A stretch of 8,836 bases of DNA from Nanobdellota archaeon (GTDB lineage: Archaea > Nanobdellota > Nanobdellia > SCGC-AAA011-G17 > GW2011-AR17): positions 1-8,836 of the forward strand of contig JADHVA010000025.1 of NCBI GenBank assembly GCA_016784245.1, read 5' to 3'. The translations under genes were made by a program, and so were the position numbers. Numbering within the stretch: the first letter of the stretch is position 1; each line of letters begins with the position of its first letter. Positions 1 through 5,461 of the stretch are shown piece after piece. A model generated the notes under the pieces. The model worked only from the letters and a program-made list of their open reading frames with translations. It did not search any database and was not told the DNA's origin.

Positions 1-826
1 TATTGATCTCACAAGAGGCCCAAGAAGATAATTGTTCAAAGTTTTGGTAACCAATTTCCCTTTCAAATTCTTCACCCTCAACTTCTAAGATCCAAGTAGG
101 AGTTGCGGAAATCTCTCTTTCATTACAAAGCTCTGGATTATAATCCTCAGAAGCAGGATGACATTCTACAACATTAAGTAATTCATAAGAGTCACCAAAT
201 AAATCTTCTTGATAAGCACAAGCACCACATTGAGAAGAAGAATATATTACTAAACCAGAATCTGTTAAACATTGAGCAAAATCATTGTAGTTTTGTTCAG
301 CTTGAACAGTATTGAAAAATAAGAAAGGTAAAAGATTGATTATAATAATAATTGTAAATATTGATTTTAATTGTTTTAAATCTAAAAGTCTAATTTTAGA
401 TTTTTGAGAGTTTAGTAATTTTGCTGAAATAATTATTACAATGAAAGAAATTATATGAACAACTGTACATAGAGGACAAATTGCTTTCAAAATAAATTCT
501 GCAAGTATGAAAAATAACGAAGATAGTACCCCGAAAAGAGACCAAATAAATAAAGGAACTAGATAAGTTCTTTTTCTTATTGCTTTGATTGCTAAGAAAG
601 ATAAAAAGAAAGACCAAAATATTCCTAGCAAAGCTGCAGGTACATTAAAGATTTCTGAAAATGAACTAGAGTTAACATAAGAACAAGAAATGGATTCATC
701 ATAGTCGCAAAAAGATCCAAGTTCAGGATAATAATGATTTTGTAATAAATAAGCTGAAGTAATTAAAGCTAAGATTCCTAATACTGCAATGAAGATTAAT
801 AGTTCCTTTCTTTTAGATTTATCCAT
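1..826 (-). CDS. VKOR-family membrane oxidoreductase fused to thioredoxin domain (3' end off the window)
   Basis: Integral membrane thiol oxidoreductase that passes electrons from a periplasm-like thioredoxin domain to quinone, so it drives disulfide formation outside the cytoplasm. The 275 visible residues begin at the first ATG after an in-frame TAG nine bases upstream. Hydrophobic segments lie near 8-28, 63-80, 90-110, 118-135 and 156-172, which fits the four-helix VKOR bundle plus a linking fifth helix. The loop between TM1 and TM2 holds Cys40 and Cys48 (the shuttle pair in VKOR), followed by a Ser-rich stretch and NVPAALLG. The quinone-side CPLC is Cys117/Cys120. The thioredoxin domain (about 176-275) has the CGAC redox motif at 200-203, a second Cys pair at 222/234 as in the cyanobacterial fusion, and a cis-Pro-type ATPT at 241-244. 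Only the last few residues should be missing, judging from the length of known fusions. CGAC replaces the commoner CPHC. The gene is divergent from nth. Confidence 0.93.
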   Translation of the reverse strand, partial: MDKSKRKELLIFIAVLGILALITSAYLLQNHYYPELGSFCDYDESISCSYVNSSSFSEIFNVPAALLGIFWSFFLSFLAIKAIRKRTYLVPLFIWSLFGVLSSLFFILAEFILKAICPLCTVVHIISFIVIIISAKLLNSQKSKIRLLDLKQLKSIFTIIIIINLLPFLFFNTVQAEQNYNDFAQCLTDSGLVIYSSSQCGACAYQEDLFGDSYELLNVVECHPASEDYNPELCNEREISATPTWILEVEGEEFEREIGYQNFEQLSSWASCEIN

Positions 827-848
827 ATCGGACTAAATAAATTTAGAG

Positions 849-856
849 ATTATAAA
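849..856 (-). promoter_or_regulatory. TATA box of the VKOR-Trx gene
   Basis: Read on the minus strand this is TTTATAAT, lying at -30 to -23 from the ATG at 826. Archaeal transcription usually starts about 23-30 bases after the start of the TATA box, so the transcript should begin at or next to the ATG and be leaderless. No Shine-Dalgarno sequence is present before this start. Confidence 0.7.
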
Positions 857-871
857 GATAATGGAGATAGT

Positions 872-879
872 TTTTAATA
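872..879 (+). promoter_or_regulatory. TATA box of nth
   Basis: TTTTAATA lies at -30 to -23 from the nth ATG at 902, within a T-rich run (871-880). The spacing is identical to the divergent VKOR promoter and again implies a leaderless mRNA. The two TATA boxes are about 15 bp apart, so TBP/TFB binding at one may hinder the other. Confidence 0.65.
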
Positions 880-901
880 TTCTAAAAATATAATATTGTA
901 G

Positions 902-1558
902 ATGAATGAAAAAGATTTAATTGAAATTATTAAAATTTTGAGAAAGGAATCTAAGAATTGGGATGTGCCAGTTGTTAGTTTAGTTTCTGAAACACATAAA
1001 GATCCATTCAGTGTTTTAATTTCTACAGTAATAAGTTTGAGAACAAAAGATGAAGTTACTTTGAAATCTTTTAAGAGATTATATAGTAAAGCTAAAACAC
1101 CTAAAGAAATGTTGAAGTTGAAAGAAAGTGAAATTGAAAAATTAATTTATCCAGCAGGATTTTATAAGATTAAAGCGAAGAATATTAAGAAGATTTGTGA
1201 AATTTTAATTTCTGAGTATAAAGGAAAAGTTCCGAACTCTATGGAGAAATTGTTAGAGTTGCCAAATGTTGGAAGAAAGACAGCGAACTTAGTAATTAGT
1301 GTAGGTTTTGATGGAGATGGAGTTTGTATTGACACACATAATCATAGAATATTGAATAGATTAGGATTTCTAAAAACAAAAAATCCTGAAGAAACAGAAT
1401 ATGAAGTTAGAAAAAAATTAGATAAGGAATATTGGAGAGAATTGAATTTTCTTTTGGTAGGTTATGGACAATATATTTGTAGGCCAATTTCACCATACTG
1501 TTCTAAATGTGAAATAAAGAAAAAATGTAAAAGGCGAGGTGTTGAAGTCTCTAGATAA
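902..1558 (+). CDS. nth: Endonuclease III, DNA glycosylase/AP lyase with [4Fe-4S] cluster
   Basis: Bifunctional base-excision-repair enzyme that removes oxidised pyrimidines and cleaves the AP site by beta-elimination. The protein has 218 residues, a normal length for the family. The helix-hairpin-helix is LPNVGRKTAN at 120-129, with the catalytic Lys126 (equivalent to E. coli Lys120). Catalytic Asp144 lies in VCIDTH (equivalent to Asp138). The C-terminal iron-sulfur loop has Cys193, Cys200, Cys203 and Cys209 with the exact C-X6-C-X2-C-X5-C spacing. The N-terminal damage-recognition helix carries SLRTKDEVT, resembling the archaeal form of the family. The ATG at 902 is supported by the TATA box at -30 and by the normal family length. 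The gene stands alone, divergent from the VKOR gene and convergent with the next one. Confidence 0.96.
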   Translation: MNEKDLIEIIKILRKESKNWDVPVVSLVSETHKDPFSVLISTVISLRTKDEVTLKSFKRLYSKAKTPKEMLKLKESEIEKLIYPAGFYKIKAKNIKKICEILISEYKGKVPNSMEKLLELPNVGRKTANLVISVGFDGDGVCIDTHNHRILNRLGFLKTKNPEETEYEVRKKLDKEYWRELNFLLVGYGQYICRPISPYCSKCEIKKKCKRRGVEVSR

Positions 1559-1592
1559 TGTTCATGAAATTCGATTTATAAAGCTTATGCAG

Positions 1593-2018
1593 TTAAAGTA
1601 TATTACCCCAGACGACAGGAACTTCTTCTGATTCTATTGTAAAATCATCATAAAAAACTTGAAAATATAATTCAGATTCTAATTCTTCTCCTGGAGATTC
1701 TAAAGTAATTAATATTTCTTGAGTCTCACCAGCAAGAATACTGAAATCTTCTTCAGGTTCTATTGTTGCCTCTAAATCAGATTTTAATAAGACTTTTTTT
1801 ACAAAGGCAGCTTCTTCACCATTGTTGTATAAGAAAAATGAAAATTCTATATCTTCATTTACATCTAAAGAATCTAAGTCAGTATTTGAAGGAAAATTTT
1901 GAAATTCTATATTAGCATCAGCATTAACAAAATTATCTGAGTAAGTGAATGCGAAAGTTAGAACAGTTATTATGAAAAGAACTATTGCAGTAAATCTGGT
2001 CCAAGTTTGCCATTTCAT
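1593..2018 (-). CDS. Small secreted or membrane-anchored acidic beta-rich protein, unknown function
   Basis: Not recognised as a named family. It has 141 residues. Residues 1-8 are polar and contain Lys2 and Arg8. They are followed by a hydrophobic segment at about 9-26, which could be an uncleaved N-terminal anchor or a signal peptide, then an export-side domain. Residues 35-138 alternate in a beta-sandwich-like way, and the middle (FSFFLYNNGEEAAFVKKVLL, 59-78) followed by a later ILAGETQEILITL recalls CARDB/Ig-like adhesion modules. That resemblance is inference. The exported part is strongly acidic (many Glu and Asp, few Lys or Arg) and has no cysteine, so it is not an obvious substrate for the neighbouring disulfide-forming enzyme. 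The start is fixed by a perfect TATA box at -30. The gene is convergent with nth and follows dphB by 21 bp, but has its own promoter. Confidence 0.8.
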   Translation of the reverse strand: MKWQTWTRFTAIVLFIITVLTFAFTYSDNFVNADANIEFQNFPSNTDLDSLDVNEDIEFSFFLYNNGEEAAFVKKVLLKSDLEATIEPEEDFSILAGETQEILITLESPGEELESELYFQVFYDDFTIESEEVPVVWGNIL

Positions 2019-2039
2019 AAAAATATATGAGTAAATAGT

Positions 2040-2747
2040 TTATTTAAAGTTTTCCAAGAATTCTTCTTCAATGAAATGTAAATCACCAGGAACAATTAAA
2101 CATTGAGGATATTTGTTTAAAGGTTTTACATCTTTAGCTTGAGAATAAATTATTGTTGGATTTTTAGAACCTAACTGTGAACAAACTACAACTTTTGTTT
2201 CGGGATCTAAACCTTGAGAAATTAATCTTGCAATCGCTTCTGAAGCTTCCATGAATCTATCTTCTTTTGGAGTTAAATCTAACAAACAAAGTGTGTGTAA
2301 AGGACGATTATCTTTGATAACTTTTATAGGAACTTCAGAATCGTGGAAAGAAATAGAAGTTGTTTTTCCAAATTTGTATAAAGATAAACCAGTAATACCG
2401 ATTGCATTTAAAACTGAAGCATTGTTGATAATATTTATTTCAAGTTTTGAATCTAAAGCATCTTGGTATAAAGAAATGTGAGTGGTTGCAGAAAAAACAT
2501 CTCCAATGATTAACAAAGAAACATTTTGAGTTTTTGCTTTTTCAATCATTTCTTTCCCATCTTCAACAAACTCTCTTTCAACAAGAATAACTTTCTTAGC
2601 ATAAAATTTTTCTAAATCTTCTAAAGAACATTTTAATTTTGAAGTGTAATTTTCTAGATAAATAAAGTCTGAAGAATGAATTAATTCTAATCCTTTTACT
2701 GAAACATCCTTTTCATCATTTAAACCTATACCTATTATATTTAACAT
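2040..2747 (-). CDS. dphB: Diphthine synthase (EF-2 diphthamide methyltransferase)
   Basis: SAM-dependent methyltransferase of the tetrapyrrole-methylase fold. It methylates the 3-amino-3-carboxypropyl group on the EF-2 target histidine during diphthamide synthesis in the cytoplasm. Family hallmarks are visible: the N-terminal LNIIGIGLNDEKDVS, LENYTS near 32-37, the SAM-site GDVFSATTH at about 82-90, NASVLNAIGITGLSLYKFG in the middle, LHTLCLLDL near 150-158, and VPGDLHFIEEEFL near the C terminus. The first conserved loop normally reads GDP-x-x-ATTH, and here Pro is replaced by Val. At 235 residues it is somewhat shorter than the usual 250-280. The start is supported by a TTTATAAA box at -30. 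The gene lies just downstream of the kinase-like gene on the same strand, with its own promoter in the 35-bp gap. Confidence 0.95.
   Translation of the reverse strand: MLNIIGIGLNDEKDVSVKGLELIHSSDFIYLENYTSKLKCSLEDLEKFYAKKVILVEREFVEDGKEMIEKAKTQNVSLLIIGDVFSATTHISLYQDALDSKLEINIINNASVLNAIGITGLSLYKFGKTTSISFHDSEVPIKVIKDNRPLHTLCLLDLTPKEDRFMEASEAIARLISQGLDPETKVVVCSQLGSKNPTIIYSQAKDVKPLNKYPQCLIVPGDLHFIEEEFLENFK
2041..2048 (-). promoter_or_regulatory. TATA box of the 141-aa secreted protein gene, overlapping the dphB stop codon
   Basis: On the minus strand this reads TTTAAATA, a perfect match to the archaeal TTTAWATA consensus, at -30 to -23 from the ATG at 2018. It overlaps the last bases of dphB (stop codon 2040-2042). 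The gene is therefore likely to have its own leaderless transcript rather than depend on dphB read-through. Confidence 0.72.
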
Positions 2748-2769
2748 AGAGTTCAGAGGAAATAAGTTA

Positions 2770-2777
2770 TTTATAAA
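2770..2777 (-). promoter_or_regulatory. TATA box of dphB
   Basis: TTTATAAA lies at -30 to -23 from the dphB ATG at 2747, and ends only five bases from the kinase stop codon (2783-2785). The spacing predicts a leaderless dphB mRNA. The motif is palindromic, but no gene on the other strand uses it. Confidence 0.7.
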
Positions 2778-2782
2778 AGTTT

Positions 2783-3535
2783 TTATTCGTTAAAATCAAA
2801 CAAACTTCTTCTTTTCTGAGCATAAGCTTTCCTAATTTCTTCTTCACAACGATTTGCAATTAATTGTAAGGCTTGTTCATCTTTGAATAAATCTACAGAA
2901 GTGTTTATTTCTACAAGTTTAGGTACAGGAACTCCAAAAAAATTGTAAATGTCAGCAAAATTTTTCCTATAATTTTTAAAATATTTTGATAAGTTTTTAA
3001 TGTATTCAGGATCAATAGATTTTTCACCAGGATCATTTCTTTTTTTATTTCTTTCAATTAAAATTTCAACATCATCAACAAATAAAAAGAAAACAATTTC
3101 TGGGATTGGAATTATTCCTTTTTCGATTGCTCTTCTAAGAAGCATATCATAAACACCAGTTGCAGTCTCATCAAAAAATCTTTTATTTTCATTTTTTAAA
3201 ACTCTAGAATGTTCAACAAAAGTTTGTCTTGCTTCAATTACATGTCGATTACCAACAACAATCCCTCTTACTTTAGAAATAACACTACTTAGTACTGAAC
3301 GAAAACATAAAGTTCCAAGTTCAAAAAATTCTGTTGTATCTTCCATGTTCTGATAGAAAGAAGCTAAAACATCTTGGTCATGATTAACAGCCTCTGTAAG
3401 AAAATGAACTTTTGCATTTGGGCCTGCAATTTTAGGTAGATTACCCCGCTTATCTAAAATTTCAATAATTGTATCCTTACCTGTACACATATGGCCAGAA
3501 AATACTACATAAATGTTATCACCTTTTTTTTCCAT
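2783..3535 (-). CDS. Divergent deoxynucleoside-kinase-like P-loop kinase
   Basis: Probably phosphorylates a nucleoside or related small molecule using ATP; the substrate is unknown. The 250 residues follow the deoxynucleoside kinase (dNK) layout. A Walker A loop GHMCTGKDT is at 14-22. A Glu48 segment (FLTEAVNHDQDVLASFYQNM, 45-64) matches the family's EPV...L..FY block, where the Glu is the catalytic base. Then come Arg79, and VVGNRHVIEARQTF at 93-106 in place of the usual ERS..SDR..F. PEIVFFLFVDDVEILIERNK at 145-164 leads into a LID-like Arg/Lys stretch, followed by IDPEYIKNLSKYF. Odd points: Asp21 follows the P-loop Lys, ER becomes NR (96-97), and DR becomes AR (102-103). Thymidylate kinase is the alternative, but the EPV-like and FY blocks favour dNK. 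The start is the only ATG fitting the P-loop distance. The gene is divergent from the pop5 operon. Confidence 0.75.
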   Translation of the reverse strand: MEKKGDNIYVVFSGHMCTGKDTIIEILDKRGNLPKIAGPNAKVHFLTEAVNHDQDVLASFYQNMEDTTEFFELGTLCFRSVLSSVISKVRGIVVGNRHVIEARQTFVEHSRVLKNENKRFFDETATGVYDMLLRRAIEKGIIPIPEIVFFLFVDDVEILIERNKKRNDPGEKSIDPEYIKNLSKYFKNYRKNFADIYNFFGVPVPKLVEINTSVDLFKDEQALQLIANRCEEEIRKAYAQKRRSLFDFNE

Positions 3536-3557
3536 TTGAAGTTTAGAGTATCTTTAT

Positions 3558-3565
3558 TTGAAAAA
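3558..3565 (-). promoter_or_regulatory. Weak TATA-like element of the kinase gene
   Basis: TTTTTCAA on the minus strand sits at -30 to -23 from the kinase ATG at 3535, the position used by the other leaderless genes here. It is a poor match to TTTAWATA. A second A/T stretch (CAAATAAAG, about 3552-3560) lies slightly closer to the start. The call rests mainly on position. Confidence 0.35.
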
Positions 3566-3598
3566 GCTTGTTATTGTAGAATATAAATATTATACTAG

Positions 3599-3644
3599 TT
3601 TTATAGGCAATCAAAAGCTTTTTATAGTAGAGTTATTTTATAGA
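3599..3644 (+). promoter_or_regulatory. Promoter region of the pop5-rpoK operon with three tandem TTTATAG boxes
   Basis: TTTATAG occurs three times, at 3600-3606, 3621-3627 and 3637-3643. By the spacing seen at other promoters in this window, these would start transcription near 3630, 3651 and 3667. All three are upstream of the pop5 ATG at 3690, giving leaders of roughly 60, 39 and 23 nt. A purine-rich run (about 3642-3668) follows. This is the only plausible promoter for the seven-gene operon, and it does not fit a leaderless pop5 mRNA. Confidence 0.55.
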
Positions 3645-3664
3645 GAGAGTAAGAGAGAAGACAA

Positions 3665-3682
3665 GGAGTTGAAAACAATTCT
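3665..3682 (+). promoter_or_regulatory. Possible leader hairpin covering the GGAG before pop5
   Basis: Bases 3665-3671 can pair with 3676-3682 (seven pairs, two of them G-U) around an AAAA loop at 3672-3675. GGAG (3665-3668), part of AAGGAG, is the only Shine-Dalgarno-like sequence before pop5, and it lies in the stem. The ATG at 3690 is 21 bases after GGAG, too far for normal pairing unless the structure shortens the distance. A hairpin this small in AT-rich DNA may be chance. Confidence 0.3.
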
Positions 3683-3689
3683 CAATAAG

Positions 3690-4022
3690 ATGAAATTAAA
3701 AGCACTTTTACCCAGTTTAAGGGAAAAGAAAAGATATGTAGGCTTTGTTGTGGAATCTAAAGATAATTTAGATCTAAAACAAGTACAGGAAACAATAGAG
3801 AGTAGTATGAAGGATTTAATAGGTAATTTAGGTATGGCAAATGCAGGATTATTATTTCTAAAAGACTGGAAAGATAATAAAGGAATTGTACGTGTTAGTA
3901 CAAAGAATGTTGATCATCTAAAAGCAAGTTTAGCTTTAATCAAAGAAATCAATGGAGAAAAAGTTATAATCAAAAGCCTGGGAGTTTCAGGTGTTGTTGA
4001 TAAAGTAAGAAAATTATGTTAA
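3690..4022 (+). CDS. rnp2: RNase P protein component 2 (Pop5)
   Basis: Protein subunit of archaeal RNase P, which removes 5' leaders from pre-tRNA. It normally pairs with Rpp30 to activate the catalytic RNA. The 110 residues show the family signature: LLPSLREKKRYVGFVVES at 6-23, then IGNLGMANAGLLFL near 44-57, GIVRVSTKNVDHLKASLALI near 65-84, and IIKSLGVSG at 93-101. The frame is open further upstream to a TTG at 3558. I chose the ATG at 3690 because Pop5 homologues have only a few residues before LLPSLRE and because the upstream stretch holds the promoter-like boxes. A TTG at 3669 or an ATT at 3678 (nine bases after GGAG) are less likely alternatives. It is the first gene of the operon, 16 bp before psmA. 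The usual partner gene rpp30 is not in the window. Confidence 0.9.
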   Translation: MKLKALLPSLREKKRYVGFVVESKDNLDLKQVQETIESSMKDLIGNLGMANAGLLFLKDWKDNKGIVRVSTKNVDHLKASLALIKEINGEKVIIKSLGVSGVVDKVRKLC

Positions 4023-4024
4023 AT

Positions 4025-4030
4025 GGAGGG
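4025..4030 (+). promoter_or_regulatory. Strong Shine-Dalgarno site of psmA
   Basis: GGAGGG with an 8-base spacer to the ATG at 4039. It is the strongest ribosome-binding site in the window and fixes the psmA start. It shows that this organism uses SD pairing for genes inside operons, in contrast to the leaderless genes elsewhere in the window. Confidence 0.85.
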
Positions 4031-4038
4031 ATAAAAAA

Positions 4039-4743
4039 ATGCAAGAAGGAACACATCAAATGATGGGATATGACAGGGCAAGCACAATGTTTAGTCCTGA
4101 TGGAAGATTATTACAGGTAGAATATGCAAAAGAAGCAGTGAGACAAGGTTCAACTGCAATAGGAATTGTATGTAGTGATGGAGTAATCCTAATTACAGAT
4201 AAAAGAGTTGCAGACAACTTAGTTGTTGCTGAATCTATTGAAAAAATATTTCAGGTAGATGAACATATTGCTGCTACAGCAACCGGATATGTTATGGATG
4301 GAAGAATATTAATTAGAAGAGCACAAGTAATTGCACAACAAAATCAAGTTACATATAATACACAGATTGAAACTGCAATGTTAGTAAAAGAATTAGCAGA
4401 TATAAAACAATCATTTACACAATATGGTGGAGCAAGACCTTTTGGAGTTTCTATCTTATTTGCTGGTGTTGATGAAAAACCACAATTGTTTGTAACAGAA
4501 CCAACAGGAATTTTCTTTGAATATAGAGCAACAGCTGTAGGTGAAGGAGCAGATAGTGTAAAGAGTTTGCTAAGAAAAGAATATAGAGAAGATATTACAA
4601 TGGATGATGCAATTAAATTAAGTGTTAAAGCATTAAAAAAAGTTCTAGGAAAAGAATTTGATACTAAAAGATTAGATGGAGCTTACATTGGAATAAATGA
4701 TAAAAAGTTTAAAAAAATGGATAGGAGAAAATTGAAAGGATAA
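4039..4743 (+). CDS. psmA: 20S proteasome alpha subunit
   Basis: Forms the outer heptameric rings of the 20S proteasome and its substrate gate. The protein has 234 residues, close to the usual length. The N-terminal gate and signature are clear: YDRASTMFSPDGRLLQVEYA at 11-30, with the YDR gate triad at 11-13. EAVRQGSTAIG follows. Lys69 in SIEKI corresponds to the inter-subunit pocket lysine (Thermoplasma Lys66) that receives the C terminus of PAN or Cdc48-type ATPases. YGGARPFGVSILFAGVD (134-150) and the EYRATAVGEGADSV block complete the fold. There is no N-terminal catalytic Thr, so this is alpha and not beta. The beta subunit and ATPase are not in the window. Start fixed by a strong GGAGGG. 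It sits between pop5 (16 bp) and sdo1 (1 bp), as in the classic archaeal exosome-proteasome superoperon. Confidence 0.98.
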   Translation: MQEGTHQMMGYDRASTMFSPDGRLLQVEYAKEAVRQGSTAIGIVCSDGVILITDKRVADNLVVAESIEKIFQVDEHIAATATGYVMDGRILIRRAQVIAQQNQVTYNTQIETAMLVKELADIKQSFTQYGGARPFGVSILFAGVDEKPQLFVTEPTGIFFEYRATAVGEGADSVKSLLRKEYREDITMDDAIKLSVKALKKVLGKEFDTKRLDGAYIGINDKKFKKMDRRKLKG

Positions 4744-4744
4744 A

Positions 4745-5446
4745 ATGGTAGGTGTCGATAAAGCAGTAATTGCAAGAATAAAAAAAGAAGGTAAGACTTT
4801 TGAAGTAATGGTTGATTGTGATAAAGCAATTGAATTTAGAGAAGGAAAAATTGAAAGTCTAGAAGATGTTCTTGCAACTAAAGAAATCTTTAGTGATGTT
4901 AAACAAAGTGAAAGAGCTACTGATATCGATATCAAAAAAGCTTTTCATACAGATAATGTTGATGAAATTGCAGCAGAGATAATTAAGAAAGGTGAAGTAC
5001 AATTAACAACAGAACATAAAAATAAATTAAGAGACGACAAAAAGAAAAAGATTGTTGAAATGATTCATAGAAATGCAATTAATCCTCAAAGTGGAGCACC
5101 TCATCCTAGAGATAGAATAGAAAATGCAATACAAGAAGCAAAGGTTAGAATTGATGAATTCCAATCTGCTGAAGATCAAATGCAAGAAGTAATGAGTCAA
5201 ATAAGATCTTTAATACCATTAAAGATTGAAACAAGAGAAATTGAAATAATTATACCTGGTCAATATGCAGGTTCCTCATATGGAATCTTAAAACGTCTAG
5301 GAAAAATGTTAAAAGATGATTGGTTAGATGACGGAAGTTTGAAAGTAGTATTAGAAATTCCAGCAGGAATGCAAGAAGAATTAGAAAACGAAGTTAGCAA
5401 ATTGACAAAAGGTGATTTTGATTTAAAAATATTGAAAAAAATATAG
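4745..5446 (+). CDS. sdo1: Ribosome maturation protein SDO1 (SBDS family)
   Basis: Archaeal SBDS orthologue. In eukaryotes, with EFL1, it releases the anti-association factor eIF6 from the large ribosomal subunit; in archaea a role in 50S maturation is inferred from that. The 233 residues have the three-domain layout: an N-terminal FYSH domain (about 1-90, with the EGKTFEVMVDCDKA start and EIFSDVKQSERA), a helical middle domain (about 95-165) with the family signature INPQSGAPHPRDRIENA at 122-138, and a C-terminal ferredoxin-like domain (about 167-233) with IPGQYAGSSYGIL. It begins one base after the psmA stop, with only AAAGGA four bases before the ATG, so translational coupling to psmA is likely. 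Confidence 0.97.
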   Translation: MVGVDKAVIARIKKEGKTFEVMVDCDKAIEFREGKIESLEDVLATKEIFSDVKQSERATDIDIKKAFHTDNVDEIAAEIIKKGEVQLTTEHKNKLRDDKKKKIVEMIHRNAINPQSGAPHPRDRIENAIQEAKVRIDEFQSAEDQMQEVMSQIRSLIPLKIETREIEIIIPGQYAGSSYGILKRLGKMLKDDWLDDGSLKVVLEIPAGMQEELENEVSKLTKGDFDLKILKKI

Positions 5447-5461
5447 GAGAATATATAGAAA

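Noticed and set aside
396..617. Minus-strand open frame of 73 codons
   Set aside because: It is in another frame of the VKOR-Trx gene, whose conserved cysteines and membrane segments fit the frame starting at 826.
2251..2481. Plus-strand open frame of 76 codons
   Set aside because: Antisense to dphB; no SD, no TATA at -30 and no recognisable motif.
3558..3689. In-frame TTG-started N-terminal extension of Pop5 (44 residues)
   Set aside because: Homologues begin a few residues before LLPSLRE. The stretch has no SD, holds three TATA-like boxes, and overlaps the likely kinase promoter.
4672..4935. Minus-strand open frame across the psmA-sdo1 junction
   Set aside because: Ser/Leu/Ile-rich shadow of two well-supported genes.
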